The notes: a model not told the origin generated them from the letters alone. Numbered from the stretch's first letter, positions 1 through 8,518 are shown. The stretch: DNA of 32,274 bases from Curtobacterium sp. HSID17257 (GCF_003989515.1 NZ_RBLU01000031.1:1-32274); one strand, 5' to 3'. Numbers and translations: made by a program.

Positions 1-40
1 GCGGTGAGCCGGCGGTCCGCGCCGCCGGGTGACCGGCGGT

Positions 41-83
41 GACCGACGGGACGGGCGTGCGCCGCGCCTCCAGGCCGTCGGTC
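41..83. terminator. Weak hairpin before prfB
   Basis: A 9-base inverted repeat (41-49 with 75-83) encloses a loop of 25 bases. No gene is visible in 1-123. The hairpin may be the end of a gene lying outside the window, or chance structure in GC-rich DNA. No T-run follows. Confidence 0.25.
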
Positions 84-109
84 GGTCGGCTCCGCACGAC
101 GTGCGCCGC

Positions 110-115
110 TAGGAT
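110..115 (+). promoter_or_regulatory. -10 hexamer of prfB (leaderless)
   Basis: TAGGAT ends 8 bases before ATG 124, so transcription would begin at or next to the start codon. No convincing -35 element is seen. AGGA inside the same hexamer could also be read as a weak ribosome binding site. Confidence 0.45.
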
Positions 116-123
116 CGGTGACC

Positions 124-1233
124 ATGGTCGAACTTGACTTCACCGAGCAGCTGTCCGCCCTCCGCGAGACCTTCGGCAACATCCGCTCGGTCGTCGACGT
201 CGACCGGCTGCAGCGGGAGATCGCCGAGCTGAGCGAGCAGGCGGGTGCGCAGGACCTCTGGGACGACGTGGAGCACGCGCAGCAGGTGACGAGCGCGCTC
301 TCGCACCGGCAGGCCGAGCTGCGGAAGATCACCGACACCGAGCAGCGCATCGACGACCTCGAGGTCCTCGTCGAGATGGCGAACGAGGCGGACGACGCCG
401 ACTCCGCCGCCGAGGCGCAGGACGAGCTCAAGGCGATCCAGAAGACCATGGGTGACCTCGAGGTGCAGACGCTCCTCGACGGTGAGTACGACGAGCGCCC
501 CGCGGTGATCACGATCCGCGCCGGTGCCGGTGGTGTCGACGCCGCGGACTTCGCCGAGATGCTGCTGCGCATGTACCTGCGCTACGCCGAGCAGCACGGC
601 TACAAGACCACCGTGATGGACACGTCCTACGCCGAAGAAGCCGGCATCAAGTCGGCGACCTTCGAGGTCGACGCGCCCTACGCCTTCGGCACGCTCTCGG
701 TCGAGGCCGGCACCCACCGCCTCGTCCGCATGTCGCCGTTCGGTGCCGCGGGCAAGCGCCAGACGTCCTTCGCCGCGGTCGAGGTCATCCCGCTCATGCC
801 GGAGACCGCGGTCATCGACATCCCCGAGAACGACATCCGCGTCGACGTCTTCCGGTCCTCGGGCCCCGGCGGGCAGTCCGTCAACACGACCGACTCCGCC
901 GTCCGCCTGACCCACCTGCCGACCGGCACCGTGGTGTCCATGCAGAACGAGAAGTCGCAGATCCAGAACCGCGCCGCCGCCATGCGCGTGCTGCAGTCGC
1001 GCCTGCTGCTCCTGAAGAAGGAGGAGGAGAACGCGAAGAAGAAGGAGCTCGCCGGCAACATCACGGCGAGCTGGGGCGACCAGATCCGCTCGTACGTCCT
1101 CGCGCCGTACCAGATGGTCAAGGACCTCCGGAGCGAGCACGAGGTCAACAACCCGTCGTCGGTGTTCGACGGCGACCTCGACGGCTTCATCAACGCGGGC
1201 ATCCGCTGGCGCAAGCAGGGCGACGATTCCTGA
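124..1233 (+). CDS. prfB: Peptide chain release factor 2
   Basis: RF2 recognises UGA and UAA in the ribosomal A site and triggers hydrolysis of the peptidyl-tRNA ester. The 369-residue product has the full class I layout. An N-terminal helical domain is followed by the stop-codon recognition tripeptide SPF (residues 204-206), which marks RF2 rather than RF1, and by the GGQ catalytic loop (249-251) in [14 protein letters not shown] 124 is preferred over an in-frame GTG at 118 because it sits at the right distance from a TAGGAT -10 box and gives a normal N-terminus (MVELDF). The reading frame is continuous, so the autoregulatory +1 frameshift found in many bacterial prfB genes is absent. ftsE follows after 72 bases with its own promoter. 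Confidence 0.97.
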   Translation: MVELDFTEQLSALRETFGNIRSVVDVDRLQREIAELSEQAGAQDLWDDVEHAQQVTSALSHRQAELRKITDTEQRIDDLEVLVEMANEADDADSAAEAQDELKAIQKTMGDLEVQTLLDGEYDERPAVITIRAGAGGVDAADFAEMLLRMYLRYAEQHGYKTTVMDTSYAEEAGIKSATFEVDAPYAFGTLSVEAGTHRLVRMSPFGAAGKRQTSFAAVEVIPLMPETAVIDIPENDIRVDVFRSSGPGGQSVNTTDSAVRLTHLPTGTVVSMQNEKSQIQNRAAAMRVLQSRLLLLKKEEENAKKKELAGNITASWGDQIRSYVLAPYQMVKDLRSEHEVNNPSSVFDGDLDGFINAGIRWRKQGDDS

Positions 1234-1268
1234 GCGACCTCGCGGCGGAGTCGAGCCGCGCGCCTCGG

Positions 1269-1296
1269 TTGACTTCCGGCCCGGCCGACCTACCCT
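1269..1296 (+). promoter_or_regulatory. Housekeeping promoter of ftsEX
   Basis: TTGACT (1269-1274), a 16-base spacer and TACCCT (1291-1296) make a good vegetative promoter. The hexamer ends 9 bases before ATG 1306, so the ftsE mRNA should have almost no leader. This is the clearest two-element example of the leaderless arrangement in the window. Confidence 0.65.
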
Positions 1297-1305
1297 GATC
1301 CGGTC

Positions 1306-2064
1306 ATGATCAAATTCGACCAGGTCACCAAGGTCTACTCGGGCAACCCGAGTCCTGCGCTCGACGACCTCTCCCTCGAGATCCTCAAGGGTGAGTTCGT
1401 CTTCCTCGTCGGCGCGTCCGGCTCCGGCAAGTCGAGCTTCCTGCGCCTCGTGCTCAAGGAGGAGAAGCCGACCCGCGGGCAGATCCACGTGCTCGGCCAG
1501 CGCCTCGGCGCCCTGTCGTCGCGCAAGGTCCCGTACTTCCGCCGCAACCTCGGTGTGGTCTTCCAGGACTTCCGACTGCTGCCGAACAAGAACGTCTTCG
1601 ACAACGTCGCGTTCTCGCTCCAGGTGATCGGCAAGAGCAAGGGCTTCATCAGCGAGGCCGTCACCGACGTGCTCAAGCTCGTCGGCCTGGCCGGCAAGGC
1701 CACCCGCATGCCGCACGAACTCTCCGGTGGTGAGCAGCAGCGCGTGGCGATCGCCCGCGCGGTCGTCAACAAGCCGGCGATCCTGCTGGCCGACGAGCCC
1801 ACCGGCAACCTCGACCCGACCACCTCGGCCGGCATCATGGCGCTCCTCGAACGCATCAACCAGGGAGGCACCACCGTGCTCATGGCGACACACGACGCCA
1901 GCATCGTGAACCAGATGCAGCGTCGGGTCATCGAGCTCTCGAACGGCACCGTCCTGCGCGACGAGCAGTCCGGCGGGTACCAGACGCAGGCGCTCCCGAT
2001 CCAGCGCGGGTCGGGCGTCTCGAACACGACCGGCATCCAGACGATCCCGGGGCTCATCCGATGA
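1306..2064 (+). CDS. ftsE: Cell division ATP-binding protein FtsE
   Basis: FtsE is the cytoplasmic ATPase of the FtsEX complex, which uses ATP hydrolysis to activate peptidoglycan hydrolases at the septum. The 252-residue protein has Walker [10 protein letters not shown] (residues 36-44), the ABC signature LSGGEQQR (139-146), and Walker B ILLADEP with catalytic Glu164. After the ABC core there is a tail of about 30 residues (roughly 220-252, rich in Gln, Gly and Ser) that is longer than in the E. coli protein, as is common in actinobacteria. Its stop codon overlaps the ftsX start (ATGA, 2061-2064), so the two are translationally coupled and made in matched amounts. Confidence 0.97.
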   Translation: MIKFDQVTKVYSGNPSPALDDLSLEILKGEFVFLVGASGSGKSSFLRLVLKEEKPTRGQIHVLGQRLGALSSRKVPYFRRNLGVVFQDFRLLPNKNVFDNVAFSLQVIGKSKGFISEAVTDVLKLVGLAGKATRMPHELSGGEQQRVAIARAVVNKPAILLADEPTGNLDPTTSAGIMALLERINQGGTTVLMATHDASIVNQMQRRVIELSNGTVLRDEQSGGYQTQALPIQRGSGVSNTTGIQTIPGLIR

Positions 2065-2975
2065 GGCTCGGGCTCGTCATGTCCGAGGTCGGCTCGGGCC
2101 TGCGGCGCAACGCGTCGATGGTGGTCTCGGTCGTCCTGGTGACCTTCATCTCGCTCACCTTCGTGGGCACGGCGATCCTGCTGCAGATGCAGATCAACCA
2201 GATGAAGGGGTACTGGTACGACCGGGCGCAGGTCGCGGTCTACCTCTGCACCGACACCGACACCACCGGCAACTGCACCGGCGCCAAGGCGACCGAGGAC
2301 CAGCGCGAGCAGGTCCAGGCGCAGCTCGACTCGACCACCCTCAAGCCGTACATCGAGAAGACGTACTACGAGGACCAGGACCAGGCGTTCACGCGGTTCA
2401 AGGAGCAGTTCAAGGACTCGCCCGCGACCGAGTTCGTCAAGCCGGAGTACCTCAACGAGACGTTCTGGGTGAACCTGAAGAACCCGTCGCAGGCGGACGT
2501 CCTCGTCGAGAGCCTGTCGAAGGTCGCCGGCGTGCAGAGCGTCGTCGACCAGCGCGGGTACCTGCAGCCGATCTTCAACCTGCTCAATGCGTCGTCGTAC
2601 ACGGCGATCGGCATCGCGTCGCTGATGCTCGTCGCGGCCGTGCTGCTCATCGCGACGACGATCCGACTGTCCGCGTTCAGCCGACGGCGTGAGCTCGGCA
2701 TCATGCGGTTGGTCGGCGCGTCGAACCGGTTCATCCAGACACCCTTCGTGCTCGAGGGCGTGATCGCCGCCGCGATCGGAGCGGTCCTGGCCGGCGGCGC
2801 GATCACCGCGGTGGTCTGGTTCTTCGTGCGGAACTACCTGGCGCGCCGGTTCTCCGGCACTGCGTTCATCGGGATGGGTGACGCAGCCGTGGTGGTCCCC
2901 GCGGTGATCGTGATCGGTGTGCTCCTCGCCGGCGTCTCCGCGTTCATCGCGATCCGCCGCTACCTGCGCGTCTGA
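2061..2975 (+). CDS. ftsX: Cell division protein FtsX
   Basis: FtsX is the membrane partner of FtsE. It passes ATP-driven conformational change to extracellular cell wall hydrolases. The 304-residue sequence has the standard plan: a short cytoplasmic start, TM1 at about residues 20-42, an extracytoplasmic domain of about 125 residues (with two Cys near its start, in a [10 protein letters not shown] stretch, that could form a disulfide), then three C-terminal TM segments around 175-195, 230-255 and 275-297. The cytoplasmic loop [14 protein letters not shown] between TM2 and TM3 is typical of the FtsX/MacB permease fold. No hydrolase gene follows; smpB comes next. Confidence 0.95.
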   Translation: MRLGLVMSEVGSGLRRNASMVVSVVLVTFISLTFVGTAILLQMQINQMKGYWYDRAQVAVYLCTDTDTTGNCTGAKATEDQREQVQAQLDSTTLKPYIEKTYYEDQDQAFTRFKEQFKDSPATEFVKPEYLNETFWVNLKNPSQADVLVESLSKVAGVQSVVDQRGYLQPIFNLLNASSYTAIGIASLMLVAAVLLIATTIRLSAFSRRRELGIMRLVGASNRFIQTPFVLEGVIAAAIGAVLAGGAITAVVWFFVRNYLARRFSGTAFIGMGDAAVVVPAVIVIGVLLAGVSAFIAIRRYLRV

Positions 2976-2987
2976 CCTGCGCACCCC

Positions 2988-3024
2988 ACGACCGCGGCGC
3001 GCCGGGAAGGTGCGCCGCGGTCGT
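2988..3024 (+). terminator. Hairpin after ftsX
   Basis: A perfect 13-base stem (2988-3000 with 3012-3024) with an 11-base loop lies 12 bases after the ftsX stop. There is no long T-run, as is usual for high-GC actinobacteria. It separates ftsEX from smpB. Confidence 0.6.
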
Positions 3025-3033
3025 CGTGTTCAC

Positions 3034-3039
3034 TAGGCT
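3034..3039 (+). promoter_or_regulatory. Possible -10 of smpB
   Basis: TAGGCT just after the ftsX hairpin would start an smpB transcript with a leader of about 50 bases. Unlike its neighbours, smpB has a real ribosome binding site, GAAGGGAG at about 3080-3087. No good -35 was found. Confidence 0.35.
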
Positions 3040-3093
3040 GTAGGGCTGCGCAGCAGCACCGGGATCTGTCCCCGGTCACGGAAGGGAGCCACC

Positions 3094-3570
3094 ATGGCGA
3101 AGGAACGCGGCGAGAAGATCGTGGCGACCAACCGACGCGCGCGCCACGACTACCTCATCGAGGACACGTACGAGGCGGGCATGGTGCTGTCCGGCACCGA
3201 GGTGAAGTCCCTCCGCGAGGGGCGGGCGTCACTCGTCGACGGCTACGCGTTCATCGACGGCGGCGAGGCCTGGCTCGACTCCGTCCACATCCCCGAGTAC
3301 ACCGAGGGGACGTGGAACAACCACACGCCGCGGCGGAAGCGAAAGCTCCTCCTGCACAAGCAGCAGATCGTGAAGATCTCGCACAAGACCGCGCAGGGCG
3401 GGTACACGCTCGTGCCGATGAAGATCTACTTCCACGACGGCCGAGCGAAGGTCGAGATCGCGGTCGCGAAGGGCAAGCGCGAGTTCGACAAGCGCCAGGC
3501 CCTGCGTGAGAAGACCGACAAGCGCGAGGCCGAGCGCGCCATGCGCTCGCGCAACCGCATGGGCGAGTGA
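3094..3570 (+). CDS. smpB: SsrA-binding protein SmpB
   Basis: SmpB binds the tRNA-like part of tmRNA and delivers it with EF-Tu to stalled ribosomes. The 158-residue length is normal. Typical family sequence is visible: the N-terminal [20 protein letters not shown] strand region, the [15 protein letters not shown] core, and a basic C-terminal tail (from [14 protein letters not shown]) that occupies the empty mRNA channel. The ATG at 3094 follows a strong Shine-Dalgarno sequence. Its RNA partner ssrA begins 119 bases after the stop codon, behind its own strong promoter. Confidence 0.97.
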   Translation: MAKERGEKIVATNRRARHDYLIEDTYEAGMVLSGTEVKSLREGRASLVDGYAFIDGGEAWLDSVHIPEYTEGTWNNHTPRRKRKLLLHKQQIVKISHKTAQGGYTLVPMKIYFHDGRAKVEIAVAKGKREFDKRQALREKTDKREAERAMRSRNRMGE

Positions 3571-3587
3571 GCTCACGGCGAACGGCG

Positions 3588-3617
3588 TTGGCATCGTCCA
3601 GCACACCCCGCTATACT
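3588..3617 (+). promoter_or_regulatory. Strong promoter of ssrA
   Basis: TTGGCA (3588-3593), an 18-base spacer and TATACT (3612-3617) form the best vegetative promoter in the window, fitting an abundant stable RNA. Transcription should begin near 3624, giving a 5' precursor of about 66 bases that RNase P would remove. Confidence 0.75.
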
Positions 3618-3689
3618 GGGGGACCGCTCCCCTCCAGGAGCATTGGCAACTCAACAGCGTGACAGCGGCTCGCACGTCACGGCCCGTAC

Positions 3690-4067
3690 GGGGATGATCG
3701 GTTTCGACATTGCCTGTGTGCCGACGGGAAGCGGGCCGAGGACCCACGGTCATCTCGTGAACGATCCGTGGAAAACAACAAGTGCCAATTCCAAGCGCAC
3801 TGACTTCGCTCTCGCTGCGTAAGCAGCCCAGCACATGAAGTCCGTCGGCCAGGTGATCGTCTTCTAACCTGAGTTCCGGCGTCATCCAGAGGACTTGCTG
3901 CACGGTTGCGCCTCAGGGCCGTGCGGGACTTGCACTGAGACTGGGCCCGTCGTCCTAGAAGCCGGTAGCAAAGGACGGGGCCGAGCAGAACGACTCATCC
4001 GGATACGCCCGTAGAAGACGTCGAACCGCAGCGATGGACGGGGGTTCGATTCCCCCCATCTCCACCA
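3690..4067 (+). ncRNA. ssrA: Transfer-messenger RNA (tmRNA)
   Basis: tmRNA rescues ribosomes stalled on broken messages and tags the unfinished protein for proteolysis. The 378-base gene has both tRNA-like ends. The 5' GGGGATG pairs with CATCTCC at 4057-4063, followed by discriminator A and an encoded CCA (4065-4067). The T arm is a GGGGG stem, TTCGATT loop and CCCCC stem (4040-4056). The conserved GATCGGTTTCGAC follows the 5' end. The tag reading frame starts with resume codon GCC at 3784 and ends at TAA 3820-3822. It encodes ANSKRTDFALAA, with the ALAA ending recognised by ClpXP. It lies next to smpB. Confidence 0.97.
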
Positions 4068-4115
4068 CCGCCGGACGTCGGGCCGCTGTCACGCTGATCA
4101 CCGAGATCGCCACCT

Positions 4116-4156
4116 GAACGCCCCGTCGTCGTCCCCTGGACGTCGGCGGGGCGTTC
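4116..4156 (+). terminator. Terminator of ssrA
   Basis: A 10-base stem (4116-4125 with 4147-4156), extended inward by several further pairs, lies 48 bases after the tmRNA 3' end. This is a likely terminator; the tail between CCA and the hairpin would be trimmed. Confidence 0.6.
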
Positions 4157-4237
4157 GTCCTGTCCGGGGGAGTCGGGGACTACTGTCCGGGTCAGGCACG
4201 GGGCCGCTCGTGTCGTTCTCGAACGAGAGGTGTGCGC

Positions 4238-5017
4238 GTGGTGCAGGAGATCGCGATCCGGGTCCGTCTGCGAGAGCAGGACCGTCTGGGGTTGGCGGAG
4301 TACGAGCGGACCGTGGGGTCCGTCGCGACCGTCGCCGCGGTCGTCGCCTGGCTGCCCTCGCCCGAGTCGCGGCTCGTCGTCCGCGGTCGCGGGGCCGAGC
4401 CCGTGCGCCTCGAGACGGTGTCGTACGGCGGCGTGTTCGAGATGCTCGTCGTGCTCGACCAGCGCTCGGCAGCGGTCGAGCGCGCCGCGTCGGCAGTGGC
4501 GGCGCTCATCGCGTCGGTGCGGGAGGACCACGTCGAGGACGACGACGCCGGCGTCGCCGGTGAGCTCGACCGCCTCGACCGCTCGGCGCCGCGCGGTCGC
4601 TCGGCGGTGGAACGGGCGCTGCGCGGGTTCCTCGAGGGTGCGCGGGCCGACGTCCTGGCGCGCCGGACCACGACGCGGGTGCGCGCGGCGCAGGCACTGC
4701 TCCGGCTCGCCGAGGACGACGCCGAACTCGTGGTGGAGCGGGTGGAGGACGCGCTCGTCCCGATCGTCGCGGAGCAGGAGGTCGACGTGCTCGCGGACAC
4801 CGGTGCCGCGGTGGTCGTCGAACCCGTCGACGGCCTCGCGCTCTCCGGCGTGCGCGCGGAGCGGCCCGTCGAGGAGCAGCCCGACGGGGAGCAGCCCGAC
4901 AAGGAGAAGGACAAGAAGAAGTCCGACAAGAAGAAGTCCGACAAGAAGAAGTCCGACAAGAAGAAGTCCGACAAGAAGAAGGACAAGGGCAAGAAGAAGT
5001 CGGGCAAGAAGAAGTAG
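4238..5017 (+). CDS. Unrecognised protein with lysine-rich repeat tail
   Basis: I do not recognise this 259-residue protein. The start is taken as GTG 4238 because GAGAGG at 4225-4230 is a suitable ribosome binding site; GTG 4232 and 4241 are alternatives. Residues about 1-75 look like a small alpha/beta domain, ending in a hydrophobic strand (FEMLVVLD). Residues about 75-180 are charged and helical. The last 40 residues are almost only Lys, Asp and Ser, with four exact DKKKS units encoded by a 15-base tandem repeat. No signal peptide or membrane segment is seen. The tail would favour binding nucleic acid or ribosomes, but that is inference. It follows ssrA and ends at a large hairpin. Confidence 0.7.
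   Translation: MVQEIAIRVRLREQDRLGLAEYERTVGSVATVAAVVAWLPSPESRLVVRGRGAEPVRLETVSYGGVFEMLVVLDQRSAAVERAASAVAALIASVREDHVEDDDAGVAGELDRLDRSAPRGRSAVERALRGFLEGARADVLARRTTTRVRAAQALLRLAEDDAELVVERVEDALVPIVAEQEVDVLADTGAAVVVEPVDGLALSGVRAERPVEEQPDGEQPDKEKDKKKSDKKKSDKKKSDKKKSDKKKDKGKKKSGKKK
4910..4981 (+). repeat. 15-base tandem repeat (DKKKS codons)
   Basis: Four exact copies of GACAAGAAGAAGTCC at 4910, 4925, 4940 and 4955, plus a partial fifth copy to 4981. The unit length is a multiple of three, so copy-number change would lengthen or shorten the lysine-rich tail without a frameshift. Confidence 0.95.
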
Positions 5018-5036
5018 GACCTCGCGGATCCGCAAG

Positions 5037-5096
5037 ACGCAACGTCGGCGGCTCTGCGCAGCGGTACAGCGCTGCGAGCAACCGCCGACGTTGCGT
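5037..5096. terminator. Large inverted repeat between convergent genes
   Basis: Perfect 15-base arms (5037-5051 and 5082-5096) enclose 30 bases that can themselves pair partly. A further CTCGCG/CGCGAG pair (5021-5026, 5099-5104) flanks them. The element sits between the stop codons of two convergent genes and could end transcription both ways. Confidence 0.6.
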
Positions 5097-5115
5097 TTCG
5101 CGAGTGGGGCGGGGG

Positions 5116-6420
5116 TCAGAAGTCGAACAGGTTCGCCCGCAGGCCGCCGTCGCCGTACTCCCGACGCAGCAGCCCCCGGCGGCGCAGGACCGGCACGAGG
5201 TCGCCCGTCATCCGGTACACCTGCGCCGGGTGCAGGTCCCCGGACAGGATGAACCCGTCGTTGTCAGCGTCCGCCCCGAGTTCCTCGACGAAGTCCGCGA
5301 ACTCCTCGGCCGTCCCGACGAACCCCTCGTGCGCGCTGATCCGCCCGAGCCGGGCCTTCCGGGTCAGGAGTTCCCGCAGGGGCGCATCCGGCGTGTCACC
5401 GACCAGCCCACGGACCGTCCCCGCGGACACGTGGTCGCCGAACGTACACGCCGGGATCGGTGCGTCGAGGTCGAGCGCGAGCAGGTCCGTCTCCGAGTCG
5501 CTCGACCACGCGACGGCGGCGGTCCGGAGCTCGGCGTCCGTCGGGTGTCGTGACGCGGCGACGATGCGATCGGCCTCCTCGACCGAGGGCACCAGCACCG
5601 GCTTCAGCACGAACAGGACCCGGAGGTCCTCCGCGCTGCGCCCGGCGTCGGCCGCGGCGGTGAGGACCCGCGAGCGGTACGCGCGGACCGCCTCGGCCGT
5701 CAGCGGTGCGAGCGCGAGCTGCACGTCCGAGTGCGTCCCGGCGAACCCGAGCCCGCGCCCGGACCCGCCGGGAGAGACCACGACCGGGTCACCGTCGAGC
5801 GGCAGGGCGTTGAGCGGACCGTCGGCGGTGAAGTACGCGCCCTCGTGGTGGAACGCCTCGAGTGCGTCCCCGTCGGCGAAGTGCCAGTCCGTCGGGTCCC
5901 CGACGTAGCCGTCGCCCCACGAGTGCCACAGCCGTCGGAGCAGCGTGATCCACTCCTCGGCCCGGTCGTACGCGGCGTCGTGCGGCAGCGGCGCCGCCCC
6001 GACGTGCCGGGCGCTGCCGGTGTCGGTCACGACGTTCAGCCCGAACCGGTCGGAGGACAGGTGCGCGAGCGTCGCGGCCTGGCGTGCGGCGAGGTACGGC
6101 GGCGTGATGCCCGCGTTCACCGTCGGCGCGATGCCGATGTGCTCCGTGACGGCGAACAGGTACGGCGCGAGCAGCAGCGGGTCGTGCTTCGGGCCGCCGT
6201 ACGCCTGCCGGATCCGCAGGTCCAGGGTCGCCGGACTCCCGAGCGAGATCGCGTCCTCGGCGATGACGAGGTCCATCCCCGCGTGCTCGAGCGCCCGGAC
6301 GGACTGCTGGTACAGGTCCGGCTTCGTCCAGTCGTGGCCCCAGTCCCAGTCGGCGCGGCCCCAGGCCTGCGGGCCGAACCCGCGCGAGAAGAAGTACCCG
6401 AAGTGCTGCAGGTCGCCCAC
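5116..6420 (-). CDS. LLM-class flavin-dependent monooxygenase (NtaA/SnaA/DszA-like)
   Basis: The 434-residue protein resembles the nitrilotriacetate / pristinamycin / dibenzothiophene-sulfone monooxygenase group, which uses reduced FMN from a separate reductase and O2 to cleave C-N or C-S bonds. Visible family features are the start HFGYFFSRGFGPQAWG, the segment HLSSDRFGLNVVTDTG, AYDRAEEWITLLRRLW, and VVVSPGGSGRGLGFAGTHSD. The GTG start at 6420 lies 2 bases after the metY stop codon, and its AGGAGG site is inside the end of metY, so the two are coupled. The partner points to organosulfur breakdown feeding methionine synthesis, but the substrate cannot be read from sequence. No flavin reductase gene lies in the window. 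Confidence 0.85.
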   Translation of the reverse strand: MGDLQHFGYFFSRGFGPQAWGRADWDWGHDWTKPDLYQQSVRALEHAGMDLVIAEDAISLGSPATLDLRIRQAYGGPKHDPLLLAPYLFAVTEHIGIAPTVNAGITPPYLAARQAATLAHLSSDRFGLNVVTDTGSARHVGAAPLPHDAAYDRAEEWITLLRRLWHSWGDGYVGDPTDWHFADGDALEAFHHEGAYFTADGPLNALPLDGDPVVVSPGGSGRGLGFAGTHSDVQLALAPLTAEAVRAYRSRVLTAAADAGRSAEDLRVLFVLKPVLVPSVEEADRIVAASRHPTDAELRTAAVAWSSDSETDLLALDLDAPIPACTFGDHVSAGTVRGLVGDTPDAPLRELLTRKARLGRISAHEGFVGTAEEFADFVEELGADADNDGFILSGDLHPAQVYRMTGDLVPVLRRRGLLRREYGDGGLRANLFDF

Positions 6421-6422
6421 GG

Positions 6423-7826
6423 TCAGACCTCCTGCGCGACGACGTGGCCCCGGGGGACCGCATGTGCGCGGTCCGCGACCTCCGTGGCGGGGGTGGGGCG
6501 TGCCTCCCGGCCGACGACGTCGCCTCCGGTGGCCGCGCGGACGGCTGCCAGACCGCGCTCCACGTCGGCGAGCAGGTCGGCGACGTCCTCGATGCCGACG
6601 GACAGGCGGACCAGGCCGTCGCCGATGCCGAGCTCGGCCCGCTCGGCCGCGGTGCGGCCGGCGTGCGTGGTGGTCGCCGGGTGCAGTACGAGCGAGCGCA
6701 CGTCGCCCAGGTGGGTCATCCGGCTGATCAGCTGCACCGTGTCGATGAAGGCGCGTGCCGCCGGCTCGCCGCCAGCGAGCGTGAAGGCGAACACCGACCC
6801 GGCTCCCCGGGGCAGGTAGCGCTGGGCGAGGTCGTGGTACGGACTGGAGGCGAGACCCGCGTGGTCGACGCTCGTCACCTCCGGCTGGCGCTCCAGGAAG
6901 GACGCCACGGCCAGCGCGTTCGCGACGTGTCGCTCCACGCGGAGCGACAGCGTCTCGATGCCCTGGCGCAGCAGGAAGGCGTTGAACGGCGACGGCGACG
7001 GGCCGATGCGTGCGGCGACGACGTCGCGGGCGAACACGACGAACGCGCGGCTGCCGTACCGCTCGACGTAGCTCTGCCCGCCGAGGGCGCGCTCCGGGGT
7101 GGTCAGGTGCGGGAAGCGCTCCGGGGTGCGGCCCCAGTCGAAGCGACCGCCGTCGACCACGAGTCCACCCAGGCCGGCGCCGTGGCCCGACAGGAACTTC
7201 GACGCGGAGTGCACCACGATATCGGCGCCGTGCTCGACCGGGCGGACCAGGTACGGCGTCGCCAGGGTGTTGTCGACCACGAGCGGCACGCCCGCCCGGT
7301 GCGCGGTGTCGGCGACGCCCTGGATGTCGAGCACGTCGTTCTTCGGGTTCGGGATCGTCTCGGCGAAGAACGCCTTCGTGTTCGGGCGGACCGCAGCGGC
7401 CCACGCGTCGAGGTCGCGCTGGTCGGCGACGAAGTCGACCTCGATGCCGAGCCGGGCGAGGTTCTGCAGCAGCAACCCCTTCGTGCCCTCGTAGATGCTC
7501 CGCGCGCTCACGACGTGGTCGCCGGCCTGCAGGAGCCCGAGGAGCGCCACGGTCACCGCCGCCTGACCACTGCCGACGAGGATCGCCTCGGCGCTCCGTT
7601 CGAGCAGCGCGACCCGGCGCTCGACGTCGGCGTTCGTCGGGTTGCCCAGACGCGTGTAGGTGTACCCGTCGTCGGTGCCGGCGAAGCGCTCCCGGGCCTG
7701 GTCGAAGTCGTCGAAGAGGAAGCCCGAGGTCATGTGGATCGCGGGCACCCGTGCGCCGTGCGCGGTGTCGGGCAGGAACCCGCCGTGCACCTGCTCGGTG
7801 GCGAAGCCGTGGCCGTCGTTCGACAT
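6423..7826 (-). CDS. metY: O-acetylhomoserine sulfhydrylase
   Basis: A PLP enzyme of the Cys/Met metabolism family that makes homocysteine (or methionine from methanethiol) from O-acetylhomoserine. The 467-residue protein begins with the usual FATEQVHGG, has the tyrosine motif [11 protein letters not shown], and has the PLP lysine Lys210 in [10 protein letters not shown]. The segment NPKNDVLDI and the end [19 protein letters not shown] fit MetY. It carries a C-terminal extension of about 30 residues after the usual end. The start is ATG 7826 behind AGGAGGA. It is the first gene of a two-gene unit with the monooxygenase. Cystathionine gamma-synthase is less likely because of the long form and the MetY-type C-terminus. 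Confidence 0.93.
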   Translation of the reverse strand: MSNDGHGFATEQVHGGFLPDTAHGARVPAIHMTSGFLFDDFDQARERFAGTDDGYTYTRLGNPTNADVERRVALLERSAEAILVGSGQAAVTVALLGLLQAGDHVVSARSIYEGTKGLLLQNLARLGIEVDFVADQRDLDAWAAAVRPNTKAFFAETIPNPKNDVLDIQGVADTAHRAGVPLVVDNTLATPYLVRPVEHGADIVVHSASKFLSGHGAGLGGLVVDGGRFDWGRTPERFPHLTTPERALGGQSYVERYGSRAFVVFARDVVAARIGPSPSPFNAFLLRQGIETLSLRVERHVANALAVASFLERQPEVTSVDHAGLASSPYHDLAQRYLPRGAGSVFAFTLAGGEPAARAFIDTVQLISRMTHLGDVRSLVLHPATTTHAGRTAAERAELGIGDGLVRLSVGIEDVADLLADVERGLAAVRAATGGDVVGREARPTPATEVADRAHAVPRGHVVAQEV

Positions 7827-7930
7827 GGGGTCCTCCTGCGTGGTCCGTCGTGCGGGTACTCTCGCAGGCCGGACGGGTCGGCGGCGCATTGCGGCGTCGG
7901 GTTACGGGCGAGTTCTGTCAGGGTGGACGC

Positions 7931-8518
7931 GTGGATGGTGGCAGGACGAACGTCGAGACCCTGGCCGACGAGGTCCGGCGAGTCCGCGCAGCGGCGGGTC
8001 GTCCCGTCGTCGTGGGAGTCTCCGGCTTCTGCGGATCGGGCAAGTCCACGCTGGCCAGGGCACTGGTCGGCAGGTTGCCGGGCGCGGTGCGGATGCGCGG
8101 GGACGACTTCCTCGACCCGGCGCTGTCGCACGCGCGCTCGGACGACTGGTCCGGGGTGGACCGGGTGCGACTGCGTGACACGGTGCTCGAGCCGTTCCGG
8201 GCGTCGGCCGGAGGGTCCTTCCGCCGGTACGACTGGTCGGCCCGGGGCCTGGGCCGCGCAGAACGGCTCCCAGGCGGCGAGGTGCTCGTCGTCGACCTGA
8301 TCGGACTGTTCCACCCGGAGACGCTGCCATCCATCGACCTCACCGTCTGGTGTGACCTGGACCTCGAGACGGCAGTTCTCCGCGGCCAGCACCGCGACCG
8401 TGTGCTCGGACGGGACCACGAGCGGCTCTGGAACGACGTGTGGGTCCCCAACGAGCGCGACTTCGCGGCACGGTTCGACCCACGCGCCGCGGCGGCCGTA
8501 CTCGTCTCGACACGCTAG
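7931..8518 (+). CDS. Uridine kinase-like P-loop protein
   Basis: A 195-residue protein with an N-terminal Walker A, GVSGFCGSGKST (about residues 27-38), followed by a mononucleotide-kinase-like fold. MRGDDFLDP corresponds to the substrate and Mg region of uridine kinases, EVLVVDLIGLF is a probable Walker B strand, and a late basic segment (RDRVLGRDHERLW) could be the lid. Such proteins are commonly annotated as uridine kinase, but the natural substrate of this subgroup is not clear from sequence. The start is GTG 7931, with CAGGGT 6 bases before it. It is divergent from metY across 104 bases. Its stop codon shares the CTAG at 8515-8518 with the opposing Nudix gene. Confidence 0.75.
   Translation: MDGGRTNVETLADEVRRVRAAAGRPVVVGVSGFCGSGKSTLARALVGRLPGAVRMRGDDFLDPALSHARSDDWSGVDRVRLRDTVLEPFRASAGGSFRRYDWSARGLGRAERLPGGEVLVVDLIGLFHPETLPSIDLTVWCDLDLETAVLRGQHRDRVLGRDHERLWNDVWVPNERDFAARFDPRAAAAVLVSTR

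Noticed and set aside
124-220. Programmed +1 frameshift in prfB
   Set aside because: The frame is continuous from ATG to stop, with no CUUUGA-type slip site or in-frame early TGA.
109-1893. Very long open frame on the minus strand across prfB and ftsE
   Set aside because: Its sequence is low-complexity Arg/Gly/Val/Asp text with no family motif and lies opposite two certain genes. High GC at third positions opens such shadow frames.
3506-3697. Small plus-strand frame between smpB and ssrA
   Set aside because: Overlaps the end of smpB and the ssrA promoter, with Arg/Ala-rich noise and no ribosome site.
4040-4240. Integration of a mobile element at the ssrA 3' end
   Set aside because: tmRNA 3' ends are common attachment sites, but no integrase, no direct repeat of the ssrA end and no change in base composition were seen downstream.
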